Source: an uncultured Pelagibacteraceae bacterium (GTDB lineage: Bacteria; Pseudomonadota; Alphaproteobacteria; Pelagibacterales; Pelagibacteraceae). Taken from it: DNA of 32,514 nucleotides. The stretch is from assembly GCA_902560015.1 (NCBI GenBank), contig CACEKA010000012.1:1-32514 (forward strand). The letters are read 5' to 3'. A program made the position numbers and the translations under genes. Below the pieces are notes generated by a model. It was not told where the DNA came from. It worked only from the letters and a program-made list of their open reading frames with translations, and made no database searches. Below, piece by piece: positions 1 to 8,211 of this stretch. Within the stretch, counting starts at the first letter, position 1; the number at the start of each line of letters is the position of its first letter.

Positions 1-1
1 T

Positions 2-526
2 AATTCAATTAATGCATTATTAAAAATTTTAGAAGAACCTAATGACAATATATATTTTTTTTTAATTAATAATAATAAAAAAGTTTTATCTACATTAAAA
101 TCAAGATGTCTAAATTTTAAAGTCAAATTAACATTTGCTCAATCAATAGAAATAATTAATAAAATTTTAAATGAAGATATTTATAATTTATTAAGTTCAG
201 ATTTAATTAATTACTATAGCTCACCGGGTCAAATGTATAATTTAATCAAGTTTAATGAACAATATGATTTAAATCTTAAAGAAATTAAAATAAAAGAACT
301 GATTTTATTAATCATGGAGAAAAAATATTACAAAAAAGACCCAATTATTAAAGATTTAATCTATTTATTAATAGAGCTTTATTTCAGATTAAATATATCA
401 GTTAGTAATATTGGATTAATAAATATACAAAGCTATTTTTTGAAAAAAATTAAAAATACAAAAAAATTTAACCTGGATGAAGAATCTCTTTTGATGGAAT
501 TTGATCATAAAGTATTAAATGGATAA
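2..526 (+). CDS. holB: DNA polymerase III delta' subunit, C-terminal part (5'-truncated by the window)
   Basis: The reading frame is open from base 2, so the gene starts upstream of the window. The first residues read NSINALLKILEEPNDNIYFF and continue to LSTLKSRCLNF. This is the clamp-loader sensor region (the 'NALLKTLEEPP ... LRSRC' signature) of the delta' subunit, which helps load the beta clamp at the replication fork. The remaining ~150 residues are the helical C-terminal part, rich in Lys, Ile and Asn, with no further motif. It overlaps metG by 8 nt. A holB-metG-tatD-MBL order is common in Alphaproteobacteria and supports the call. An internal ATG at 233 is not the start, because conserved sequence lies before it. 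Confidence 0.88.
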   Translation, partial: NSINALLKILEEPNDNIYFFLINNNKKVLSTLKSRCLNFKVKLTFAQSIEIINKILNEDIYNLLSSDLINYYSSPGQMYNLIKFNEQYDLNLKEIKIKELILLIMEKKYYKKDPIIKDLIYLLIELYFRLNISVSNIGLINIQSYFLKKIKNTKKFNLDEESLLMEFDHKVLNG

Positions 527-2060
527 AAATTTTTATATAACCACACCTATTTATTATCCTTCTGCAAAACCGCATATGGGTCACGCTTATTCAAGTATAA
601 TTGCAGATTTTTTTGCACGTTTTAAAAAAATTGATGATTATAATGTGCATTTTTTAACTGGTACTGACGAACATGGATTAAAAATTCAACGTTCTGCTGA
701 AAAACAAGGTATTGATCCATTAGAATTTTGTAACCAAATTAGTGAAACATTTAGAGATTTATCTAAGACTCTAAATTTAACTAATACTGATTTTATTAGA
801 ACAACAGAGAAAAGACATAAAAAAACAGTTCAACATTTGTGGAATGTGCTTGAAAAAAATGATGATATTTATCTCTCGAAATATTCTGGCTGGTATTCTG
901 TTTCTGATGAAGCTTTTTATAATGATGATGAAATTGAAGATGTTGAAGGTGACAAAATTGCTATTTCTTCAAAATCTAAAGTAGAATGGATTGAAGAAGA
1001 ATCTTATTTTTTTCGATTATCAAAGTGGGGAAAGCCACTTCTCGATTATTACCAATCACACCCAGATTTTATTGCACCAGAGTCTCGTAAAAATGAGGTA
1101 ATTAGTTTTGTAAAAAGTGGTTTAAAAGATTTATCTGTTAGTAGAAAAAGTTTTTCATGGGGTATTAAAGTTCCAAATAATAAGGATCATGTGATCTATG
1201 TATGGTTAGATGCATTAACTAATTACTTAAGTGCACTGAATTATCCAAATTCTAATGATCAATTATTTAAAAATTTTTGGCCTGCATCAATTCATTTAAT
1301 CGGTAAAGATATATTAAGATTTCATGCTGTTTATTGGCCAGCATTTTTATTAGCTGCAAAAATTGAATTACCTTTAAAAGTTTATGGCCATGGTTGGATT
1401 TTGTCAGGAGAAGAAAAAATGTCTAAATCAAAAGGAAATATTTTAGATCCAATAGAAATTATTAATCAATATGGTTTAGATCCATTAAGATATTATCTTA
1501 TTAAAGAAGTCTCTTTTGGTAACGACGGAAATATATCTCAAGAAAGATTAGAAGATTGTATAAATAGTGATTTAGCAAACAATTATGGTAATCTATGTCA
1601 ACGTGTCACAGCCTTTGCTATTAAAAATTGTGAAAGTAAAATTCCAAATAAAGTTAAATTTCAAAAAGAGGATATCGAAATTCTAGATAAATATAAAAAT
1701 AATTTAGATAATATTAGAGATAAAATTGATAATCAAAATATCAATTTTTATATTGATTATATTATTAATTCATTATTTGAAGCAAACAAATATTTTAATG
1801 ATCAAGAGCCATGGAAAAAAAAGGATGATTTACTTAGATTAAATACTATAGTCTTTACAACATTGGAAATTGTTAGAAAAATAAGTTTTTTATTATATCC
1901 AATTATTCCTAATTCTTCTTTAAAAGCTTTAAAAATATTCAATTTAGGTGAAAGCGATATTAATTTTTCCTCAATAGGAAATAACGAATTTTTAATCAAA
2001 GATAGCAAAATTAACAAAATAGATATTCTTTTTAAAAAAATTGAAAAAAATAATGATTGA
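519..2060 (+). CDS. metG: Methionyl-tRNA synthetase
   Basis: Class I aminoacyl-tRNA synthetase that charges tRNA-Met in the cytoplasm. The HIGH-type motif is PHMGH (residues 18-22) and the KMSKS loop is exact at residues 300-304. The connective-peptide region reads 'YSGWYSVSDEAFY' with no CxxC pairs, so this is the form without the zinc knuckle. At 513 aa it ends after the anticodon-binding helical domain and lacks the C-terminal tRNA-binding (EMAP-like) extension seen in some MetRS. It starts 8 nt inside holB, so translation is probably coupled, and it overlaps tatD by 8 nt if tatD starts at 2053. Confidence 0.97.
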   Translation: MDKNFYITTPIYYPSAKPHMGHAYSSIIADFFARFKKIDDYNVHFLTGTDEHGLKIQRSAEKQGIDPLEFCNQISETFRDLSKTLNLTNTDFIRTTEKRHKKTVQHLWNVLEKNDDIYLSKYSGWYSVSDEAFYNDDEIEDVEGDKIAISSKSKVEWIEEESYFFRLSKWGKPLLDYYQSHPDFIAPESRKNEVISFVKSGLKDLSVSRKSFSWGIKVPNNKDHVIYVWLDALTNYLSALNYPNSNDQLFKNFWPASIHLIGKDILRFHAVYWPAFLLAAKIELPLKVYGHGWILSGEEKMSKSKGNILDPIEIINQYGLDPLRYYLIKEVSFGNDGNISQERLEDCINSDLANNYGNLCQRVTAFAIKNCESKIPNKVKFQKEDIEILDKYKNNLDNIRDKIDNQNINFYIDYIINSLFEANKYFNDQEPWKKKDDLLRLNTIVFTTLEIVRKISFLLYPIIPNSSLKALKIFNLGESDINFSSIGNNEFLIKDSKINKIDILFKKIEKNND

Positions 2061-2814
2061 CTCACATTGTCATTTAGATCATGAACCACTATTGAGCGAT
2101 TTGCCCAACGTAATTGAGCGATCCAAAAATATAGGAATTGAGAAACTTTTGACTATTTCAACATCGCTAGAGAGTTTTAATAGAATTACAGATATCATAA
2201 ATAAAGACGAAATTATTTATGGCACTATAGGAATACATCCACATGAAACTGGTAAAGAATCAATTACTTCAGATGAAATTGTAAATAATTTTAATAAATA
2301 TCCAAAAATTATTGGTATTGGGGAAACTGGATTAGATTTTTATTATGAGAATAGTGAAAGAAAAAAACAAATTAATAGTTTTATTGAACATATTGAGGCC
2401 TCATTAAAATCAAATGTTCCATTAATAATTCATTCAAGAGATGCTGAAAAAGAGACATTTGAAATTTTAAATGAATATAAAAATAAAAATCTTAAAATAT
2501 TAATGCATTGTTTTACTGGATCTTTTGAATTTGCTAAAAAACTAATTAATTTAAATTCTTTTTTTTCAGCAAGTGGAATAATAACTTTTAAAAATTCTTT
2601 AGATTTACAAAATACTTTTAAATCATTGCCTTTAGAAAGAATTTTAATTGAGACGGATAGTCCTTTTCTAGCACCTGTACCAAATAGAGGAAAAAAAAAT
2701 GAACCATCATTTATTAATTTTACTGCTGCAAAATTAGCTATGATCAAAGGTATATCCAAAGAAGATCTTATTAAAATAACTACAAAAAATTTTAATAAAC
2801 TTTTTTTTAATTAG
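2053..2814 (+). CDS. tatD: TatD-family metal-dependent hydrolase (DNase)
   Basis: TIM-barrel metallohydrolase; family members are Mg-dependent 3'-5' nucleases or related hydrolases. Metal ligands are in the expected order, numbered from the ATG at 2053: HxH at 5-7 (DSHCHLD), Glu91 (GIGETGLDF), His127 (IIHSRDA), His152 (MHCFTGS) and Asp202 (ETDSPFLAP). The length, 253 aa, is typical. An upstream TTG at 2041 would add four residues (MKKI), but the family normally begins 'M(L/F)(I/V)DSHCHL', so the ATG at 2053 is preferred. It is the third gene of the holB-metG-tatD-MBL run, with 4 nt to the next gene. Confidence 0.93.
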   Translation: MIDSHCHLDHEPLLSDLPNVIERSKNIGIEKLLTISTSLESFNRITDIINKDEIIYGTIGIHPHETGKESITSDEIVNNFNKYPKIIGIGETGLDFYYENSERKKQINSFIEHIEASLKSNVPLIIHSRDAEKETFEILNEYKNKNLKILMHCFTGSFEFAKKLINLNSFFSASGIITFKNSLDLQNTFKSLPLERILIETDSPFLAPVPNRGKKNEPSFINFTAAKLAMIKGISKEDLIKITTKNFNKLFFN

Positions 2815-2818
2815 AAAT

Positions 2819-3589
2819 ATGAAATTTATAATTTTAGGTTGTGGTAGTTCAATGGGTGTACCCAGACCAGATGGTTTTTTTGGAAATTGTGATCCTAATA
2901 ATAAGAAAAATTATAGAACAAGATGTTCGGCATTATTAAAAACTTCTGATGATATTATTCTTATTGATACATCTCCAGATTTAAGACAACAACTTTTAAG
3001 ACACAAAATTAAAAAGATTAACAAGGTTCTTTTTTCACATATGCATGGTGATCAAACTCATGGAATAAATGATTTAAGATCTTTTTATATAAATAGTAGA
3101 AAACAAATTGATGTTTATGCAGATAATCATACTTCTAAATATCTTAAAAATTCATTTTCTTATATATTCAAAAGTTATTCAAAAGAATATCCTGCTACAT
3201 TGAAACTAAATAAATTACCAAAAATTATTTATACAAAAAATAAAAACAAAAAAATTAATATCCATTCCGTTATAGTTGAACACGGTAAAGTAAAATCAAA
3301 TTGTTTTATTGTAGATAAAAAATTAGCCTATATAAGTGATGTAAGCAAAATATTTGAAAAGGATTTTAAATATTTTAAAAAACTTAAATATTTAATAATT
3401 GACTGCTTGTGGTACAATTATCATCCATCACACTTTAATTTAGAAAATTCGTTAAATATAATTAAAAAGTGTAAACCTAAAAATGCTATTCTTACAAATT
3501 TATCACCAGTGTTGGATTATAATGTTCTTAAAAAATTATTACCTAAAAATGTTATACCTGCACATGATGGTCTAACCTTAGAGTTATAA
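2819..3589 (+). CDS. MBL-fold metallohydrolase (PhnP-like)
   Basis: Metallo-beta-lactamase-fold phosphodiesterase-type enzyme. The N-terminus (KFIILGCGSSMGVPRPDG, followed by CDPNNKKNYRTRCSALL) matches the PhnP-like subgroup that sits next to tatD in many Alphaproteobacteria. The zinc motif HxHxDxxH is intact at residues 74-81 (HMHGDQTH), with a later Asp (IIDCLW) and a C-terminal His (IPAHDG, ~249). The substrate is unknown; PhnP itself cleaves cyclic phosphodiesters. The stop codon overlaps the stop of the convergent peroxidase gene, leaving no room for a terminator between them. Confidence 0.85.
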   Translation: MKFIILGCGSSMGVPRPDGFFGNCDPNNKKNYRTRCSALLKTSDDIILIDTSPDLRQQLLRHKIKKINKVLFSHMHGDQTHGINDLRSFYINSRKQIDVYADNHTSKYLKNSFSYIFKSYSKEYPATLKLNKLPKIIYTKNKNKKINIHSVIVEHGKVKSNCFIVDKKLAYISDVSKIFEKDFKYFKKLKYLIIDCLWYNYHPSHFNLENSLNIIKKCKPKNAILTNLSPVLDYNVLKKLLPKNVIPAHDGLTLEL

Positions 3590-4126
3590 GATATTTTCAA
3601 TAGTTTTAATTAGCTTTTGAGACATTGGTTTTGTAAAAGATGCAAATGTATCCTCAATCATTCCTTCTTTGTTAATTAAAATTTTATGGAAGTTCCACTT
3701 AGGAACAGCTGATTTACCATGATTATTTTTTGCCCATTTGAAAATTTGATGAGCATTATTACCTTTAACTTCAGTTATAGTTGTTAGAGGAAAGTTAATA
3801 TTAAAATTTACTTCACAAAATTCTTTAACATCTACATTGTTGTTTTTTTCTTGATTAAATGAATTAGATGGAACACCAAGAACAATCAAACCTTTTTCTT
3901 TATATAAATCCCACAGTTCCTGTAATTCATCATATTGTTTTGTAAAACCACAATAACTAGCTGTGTTAACAACTAAGATTACTTTATTTTTGTAATCATT
4001 AAAATTAATTGTCTCACCAGATATACTTTCTATACTAAAATCATAAATTTTTTTTTCGTAATTTGCGTTTGTTGAAGTTTTAAAAAAAAACATAAATATA
4101 GATAATAAAAATATTACTTTTCTCAT
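3584..4126 (-). CDS. Glutathione peroxidase family protein, Cys-type, exported
   Basis: Thiol peroxidase that reduces hydroperoxides. The catalytic Cys59 sits in 'NTASYCGFTKQYDEL', in the position of selenocysteine in Sec-type enzymes. The other motifs are present: 'GVPSNSFNQE' with the catalytic Gln, and 'KWNFHKIL' with the catalytic Trp-Asn near residue 144. The first ~21 residues (hydrophobic run ending in TSTNA) look like a cleavable signal peptide, so the protein probably acts in the periplasm. It overlaps the upstream nhaA by 4 nt (translational coupling). At 180 aa it is a normal Gpx/BtuE length plus leader. Confidence 0.9.
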   Translation of the reverse strand: MRKVIFLLSIFMFFFKTSTNANYEKKIYDFSIESISGETINFNDYKNKVILVVNTASYCGFTKQYDELQELWDLYKEKGLIVLGVPSNSFNQEKNNNVDVKEFCEVNFNINFPLTTITEVKGNNAHQIFKWAKNNHGKSAVPKWNFHKILINKEGMIEDTFASFTKPMSQKLIKTIENIL

Positions 4127-5304
4127 TGATTAGGTTTATTTGGAGTAAGTAATATTAAAAAATATCCAAATATAGTGGATAATAATGATCCAGTTAACAC
4201 CCCTATTTTAACACCATCCATATATTGCATATTTTCAGCAAAAGCTAAATTTCCAACAAATAAACTCATTGTAAAACCAATACCAGTTAGAACTCCCACA
4301 CCATAAAAATTATACCAACTTGTGTTGTTTGGAATTTGAGCTACATTTAATTTTATAGATACATAAGAAAATATAAATACACCCAGTTGTTTACCTAAGA
4401 ATAACCCCAATAAAATACCTAGGGGTACCTTATCTAATAATGATGCAAAAGATAAGCCTTCCAAAGAAACACCAGCATTTGCAAAAGCAAACAATGGCAT
4501 TATACCAAAAGCTACATATGGACTAATTGCATGTTCTATTTTAATTAATAAAGAAAAATCTTTTTCTTTTTTTCTATGAGGAATTGTCATAGCTAACAAA
4601 ACACCAGCAATAGTAGCATGGATACCTGAATTATGAGTAAAATCCCAAAGGAAAATTCCAACAATTAAATAAGGTAGGAATTTTTTAATATTGAATTTAT
4701 TAAATAATAATAAAAATATAAAAGCTAAAAGCATCAAGGTTAAATACTTAATACTCAAATCTCCTGAGTAGAAGAGGGCAATAATTACTATTGCTCCTAA
4801 ATCGTCGATTATCGCTAAAGCAGTTAAAAATACTTTTAATGATAGGGGAACTCTTTTACCAAGCAAAGATAAAACCCCAAGAGAAAAAGCAATATCGGTA
4901 GCAGAAGGTATGGCCCATCCATTTAAAGTTTCACTATCACCTAAATTAACGAAAACGTAAAACAAAGCAGGAACTAACATTCCTCCTACCGCTGCTATTA
5001 TCGGTAATAAAGCTTGTTTAATATTAGAAAGTTCTCCTTGCAAAAACTCTCTTTTTATTTCCAAGGTAACAAAAAAGAAGAAAATTGCCATTAAGGCATC
5101 ATTTATCCAGTGTAATACGGATAATTTTAATCCAAAATTATTTACCCCAACAAATAAATATTTATTTAGAGTAGCGAAATATAATTCTGATAAATCTGAA
5201 TTACTAATAAATAATGCAATTATTGCAGCAAAGAATAGCACTAGTCCACTTGCAGCCTCAAGTTTAAAAAACCATCTAAAAGGTTTAGATAAATAATTAA
5301 TCAT
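4123..5304 (-). CDS. nhaA: Na+/H+ antiporter NhaA
   Basis: Inner-membrane antiporter that exchanges internal Na+ for external H+, relevant to pH and salt homeostasis in seawater. It is 393 aa with many hydrophobic helices. The ion-binding Asp pair is at residues 167-168 in 'AIIDDLGAI', and the helix-IV 'SATDIAFSLG' (Asp137) is present, both hallmark NhaA motifs. It begins with 'KPFRWFFKLEAASGLVLFFAA', the usual NhaA N-terminus. The stop overlaps the peroxidase start by 4 nt, and only 6 nt separate it from the upstream zinc-ribbon gene, so the three probably form one operon. Confidence 0.96.
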   Translation of the reverse strand: MINYLSKPFRWFFKLEAASGLVLFFAAIIALFISNSDLSELYFATLNKYLFVGVNNFGLKLSVLHWINDALMAIFFFFVTLEIKREFLQGELSNIKQALLPIIAAVGGMLVPALFYVFVNLGDSETLNGWAIPSATDIAFSLGVLSLLGKRVPLSLKVFLTALAIIDDLGAIVIIALFYSGDLSIKYLTLMLLAFIFLLLFNKFNIKKFLPYLIVGIFLWDFTHNSGIHATIAGVLLAMTIPHRKKEKDFSLLIKIEHAISPYVAFGIMPLFAFANAGVSLEGLSFASLLDKVPLGILLGLFLGKQLGVFIFSYVSIKLNVAQIPNNTSWYNFYGVGVLTGIGFTMSLFVGNLAFAENMQYMDGVKIGVLTGSLLSTIFGYFLILLTPNKPNQ

Positions 5305-5310
5305 AAAAAA

Positions 5311-5808
5311 TTAAGATAGGTCTATAATAAATAGTTTAATATCTTTCAATGTTTCAAAAAGGTTAAATAAAAGTTTTTCTAATCCGGGAAAAATTTCAAT
5401 TAATGGTGTTTTTAGAGTATCAAGCAATACAACTAGTGCAATAAATGAGATTATGGAAACTATTAGATACGATAATAATTTATTAAATGTAATATTTTTA
5501 GACTTTTGAGATGAATCTATATTAGTAACTTCATCAGTTTTACCTAAATTTTTGTCAACTTCTTCTTTTAGTTCTTTATTTATTTTTGTTTCTTGTAATT
5601 TTATTTCCTGGTCATTATTTTCATTAAAAACGTTTTGAGTGTTATCTGTTATATCCTCAGTTAAAATAATTTGTTCAGAGGGTTTTGCTTCAATTTTGTA
5701 AAACCAAGAATAATTACATGATCCACATTGTAAGTTACGACCTTTTGAAGGAATTAAACTGTCATCAATTTTAAATTTTTTCTTACAGGAAGGGCAGTCA
5801 ATAATCAT
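5311..5808 (-). CDS. Zinc-ribbon (MJ0042-type) membrane protein of unknown function
   Basis: The N-terminus is a zinc ribbon: CPSC at residues 5-8 and CGSC at 28-31, with 'KFKIDDSLIPSKGRNLQC' between, which is the MJ0042/zinc_ribbon_5 pattern. An acidic, low-complexity linker (~45-105) follows, then one transmembrane helix (~112-131) and a short hydrophobic tail. The ribbon should be cytoplasmic and anchored by the helix. Proteins of this architecture are common in Alphaproteobacteria, but their role is not established. It is probably the first gene of the minus-strand operon with nhaA and the peroxidase; the ~95 nt to tRNA-Pro must hold divergent promoters. Confidence 0.75.
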   Translation of the reverse strand: MIIDCPSCKKKFKIDDSLIPSKGRNLQCGSCNYSWFYKIEAKPSEQIILTEDITDNTQNVFNENNDQEIKLQETKINKELKEEVDKNLGKTDEVTNIDSSQKSKNITFNKLLSYLIVSIISFIALVVLLDTLKTPLIEIFPGLEKLLFNLFETLKDIKLFIIDLS

Positions 5809-5857
5809 TTCTCTTTATATAACAGATTTTCATAAAAAAACCCGATTTTTACTAATC

Positions 5858-5886
5858 TTTACACTTTGAAATAATTAAAATGTACT
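5858..5886 (+). promoter_or_regulatory. Candidate sigma-70-type promoter for tRNA-Pro
   Basis: TTTACA (5858-5863) is followed after 17 bp by TGTACT (5881-5886). That is a 5/6 match to the -35 consensus and 4/6 to the -10. A start about 7 nt downstream would precede the mature tRNA by ~10 nt. The surroundings are AT-rich, so chance matches are likely. Confidence 0.4.
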
Positions 5887-5903
5887 GTAATAGTACTTCG
5901 GAT

Positions 5904-5980
<77 letters not shown>

Positions 5981-5986
5981 TTTTTT

Positions 5987-6268
5987 ATGAATAAGGCGTT
6001 AATTTATATTCCAAATAAAAATCCCATGCAATCTGGGACAGCAAAAAATAGTAAATGGATTTTAGAATTTAAAACAAAAGATCCAACTAAAAATCCTCTT
6101 ATGGGTTGGGAAAGTTCTTCAGACACTTTAACAGAACTTAAATTAGAATTTTCATCTAAAGAACTTGCTATTAATTATGCAAAAAAAAAGAAAATAGATT
6201 TTGAATTAATTGAACCTAAAAAGAGAAAAACAGTTAAAAAATCATACGCTGATAATTTTTTAAAATAA
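5987..6268 (+). CDS. Complex I accessory subunit, NDUFS4-like (ETC complex I subunit conserved region)
   Basis: A 93-aa protein matching the 'ETC complex I subunit conserved region' family, the bacterial counterpart of mitochondrial NDUFS4 (18 kDa). Recognisable parts are 'ALIYIPNKNPMQSGTAKNSKWILEF', 'NPLMGWESSSDT', 'LEFSSKELAINYAKKKKIDFELIEP' and the basic tail 'KKSYADNFLK'. It should sit at the matrix-arm face of NADH:ubiquinone oxidoreductase. It starts only 6 nt after the tRNA-Pro CCA with no Shine-Dalgarno (only T6), so it is probably translated from a near-leaderless message released by tRNA 3' processing. Only 3 nt separate it from the SbmA-like gene. Confidence 0.88.
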   Translation: MNKALIYIPNKNPMQSGTAKNSKWILEFKTKDPTKNPLMGWESSSDTLTELKLEFSSKELAINYAKKKKIDFELIEPKKRKTVKKSYADNFLK

Positions 6269-6271
6269 TTT

Positions 6272-7264
6272 ATGTTTAGATTTTTTAAATTAAAAAAATG
6301 GTTTTTTTGGTCATGGATAGGATCATTAGTTATTTTAACTTCTTTATGGGTTCAAGTTAAAATAGATGTAAAAATTAATGAGTGGTTTGGTATATTTTAT
6401 GACATGATACAGAAAGCTCTTGCTACTCCCAATGCTATAACAATTGAAGAATATTGGTCTAGTTTAGCTTCATTCATAACATTAGCAGGAATGTATATTG
6501 CTCTTTATGTTGCTATAAGTTTTTTTACTGCTCACTATTTATTTAGATGGAGAACAGCTATGGTTGAGTGGTATCATAGTATATATGACTCAGCAGGAAA
6601 AATAGAAGGTGCTTCTCAAAGAGTTCAAGAAGACACAATTAAATTTACTCGTATTATGGAAGGTCTTGGCACAAGTTTTGTTGAGTCTGTAATGGTTCTA
6701 ATTCAATTCGTTCCAATTTTGTTTGGTCTATCTATTGGAATACCCATATTCTTTTTTGGCGATTGGCAATATGGATTAATCACGGGTGCTTTAATTTGGA
6801 CATTAGGTGGCACGATATTCTTAATAGCTTTAGGGTGGATATTAAGATTGGTTGGTGTTGAGTACGATCTTCAAAAAAAAGAGGCAGCATATAGAAAAAT
6901 TTTAGTTATTGCTGAAGATGATGAAAACGTTAGACCAAAAACAATTGATGAATTATTTGCAGATGTAAGATCAATTCATTTTTTAAGTTATATACGTTAT
7001 TTATATTTTAATGTTGGAAGAATGGCTTATTTGCAAGCTAACGTATTGTCTGCCTATGTATTTTTGGCACCAGCAATTGTAGCAGGAGTTGTAACTTTGG
7101 GTGTTATGCAACAAATTATCAGAGCTTTTGGTAGAGTTGAAGGATCTATGCAATATCTTTTAAAAGCATGGCCAACAATTATCGAACTAGCGAGTGTTTA
7201 TAAACGACTACGAGAATTTGAATCTCAAATTAATAAAGATGAATTTATTGATGAAAAAATTTAA
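6272..7264 (+). CDS. SbmA/BacA-like inner-membrane protein, N-terminally short
   Basis: It resembles the peptide uptake proteins SbmA/BacA: 'YDMIQKAL', 'HYLFRWRTAMVEWYHS', 'IEGASQRVQEDTIKFTRIMEGLG', 'LQKKEAAYRKILVIAEDDENVRP' and 'FGRVEGSMQYLLKAWPTIIELASVYKRLREFE' all align to E. coli SbmA from memory. SbmA/BacA form proton-driven dimers that import antimicrobial peptides, bleomycin and B12-like compounds. At 330 aa it is ~75-80 residues shorter than SbmA (~406), and the missing part is N-terminal, equivalent to the first membrane helices. An in-frame stop (6266-6268) immediately upstream excludes a longer start. It overlaps glpX by 1 nt (TAATG). Substrate unknown. Confidence 0.82.
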   Translation: MFRFFKLKKWFFWSWIGSLVILTSLWVQVKIDVKINEWFGIFYDMIQKALATPNAITIEEYWSSLASFITLAGMYIALYVAISFFTAHYLFRWRTAMVEWYHSIYDSAGKIEGASQRVQEDTIKFTRIMEGLGTSFVESVMVLIQFVPILFGLSIGIPIFFFGDWQYGLITGALIWTLGGTIFLIALGWILRLVGVEYDLQKKEAAYRKILVIAEDDENVRPKTIDELFADVRSIHFLSYIRYLYFNVGRMAYLQANVLSAYVFLAPAIVAGVVTLGVMQQIIRAFGRVEGSMQYLLKAWPTIIELASVYKRLREFESQINKDEFIDEKI

Positions 7265-8211
7265 TGGCAATAGATAAAAAATTTATTAATCAATTTATAA
7301 AAGTTACGTCTAAAGCAGCACTTTCTGCATCATACTTAGTTGGTAAAAATGATAAAAATGCTGCTGATCAAGCTGCGGTAGACTCTATGAGATCTGAATT
7401 AAACAAAATCCAGATGAATGGTAAAGTTGTTATAGGCGAGGGGTCACTTGATGAAGCACCAATGTTATACACAGGAGAAGTTTTAGGGACTAAAGAAGGG
7501 CCATTTTTTGACATAGCTGTAGATCCTGTTGAAGGTACAAATTTTGTAGCTAATAATCTTCCAGGTGGAATTGCTGTTTTAGCTATAGCACAAAAAGGCA
7601 ATTTATTCAATGCACCCGAAACCTATATGAATAAAATTGCTACTGGAAAAATTGATAAAGGTTTGATTGATTTAGATTTTTCAATAGAAAAAAATATTAA
7701 AAATTTATCTGATTTTAAAAATAAAAGTATATCTTCAATTACAGCATGTATTTTGGATAGACCTAGACATAAAAATATTATTGATAAACTTAAAGACTTA
7801 AATGTGAAAATTAAAATGATAAAAGATGGTGATGTCCTTGGTGCCCTTTATGTTTCTGACCCTAAATATGATGTCGATATATTTTTAGGTATAGGAGGTG
7901 GTCCTGAAGGTGTAATAGCCGCATCTGCATTAGATGCTTATGATTGTCATTTTCAAGGCAGATTTATATTTGATAATGATAAAGATATTCAAGATGCAAA
8001 AGAAATGGGTATTAATGATTTGAATAAAAAATATAATTTAAATGAAATAGTTAAAGGTGACTCAATTTTTTGTGCGACAGGAATTACTAATAGTGAAGTT
8101 TTAAAAGGAATTACGACAAATGATAATAATTATATATCAGAAACTTTAGTTACCCACAAAAGTACAAACTATAAAGAGATTATCAAAAATGTTAACTTAA
8201 TTAATGAATGA
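7264..8211 (+). CDS. glpX: Class II fructose-1,6-bisphosphatase (GlpX)
   Basis: Hydrolyses fructose-1,6-bisphosphate in gluconeogenesis; some homologues also act on sedoheptulose-1,7-bisphosphate. The class II signatures are present: 'VIGEGSLDEAPM' (residues 56-67) with metal-binding Glu/Asp, and 'DPVEGTNF' (87-94), plus 'GDVLGALY' and 'GIGGGPEGVIAASAL' further on. It is 315 aa, a normal length. In Alphaproteobacteria glpX is frequently followed by recJ, as here. It overlaps the gene before by 1 nt and recJ by 4 nt (ATGA), so expression is probably coupled. Confidence 0.95.
   Translation: MAIDKKFINQFIKVTSKAALSASYLVGKNDKNAADQAAVDSMRSELNKIQMNGKVVIGEGSLDEAPMLYTGEVLGTKEGPFFDIAVDPVEGTNFVANNLPGGIAVLAIAQKGNLFNAPETYMNKIATGKIDKGLIDLDFSIEKNIKNLSDFKNKSISSITACILDRPRHKNIIDKLKDLNVKIKMIKDGDVLGALYVSDPKYDVDIFLGIGGGPEGVIAASALDAYDCHFQGRFIFDNDKDIQDAKEMGINDLNKKYNLNEIVKGDSIFCATGITNSEVLKGITTNDNNYISETLVTHKSTNYKEIIKNVNLINE

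Noticed and set aside
1802..2089. 95-aa minus-strand frame inside metG/tatD
   Set aside because: Shadow of the conserved genes; no motif and no start signal.
5981..5986. T6 after tRNA-Pro as a terminator
   Set aside because: There is no separate hairpin apart from the tRNA itself, and a coding gene starts immediately after it.
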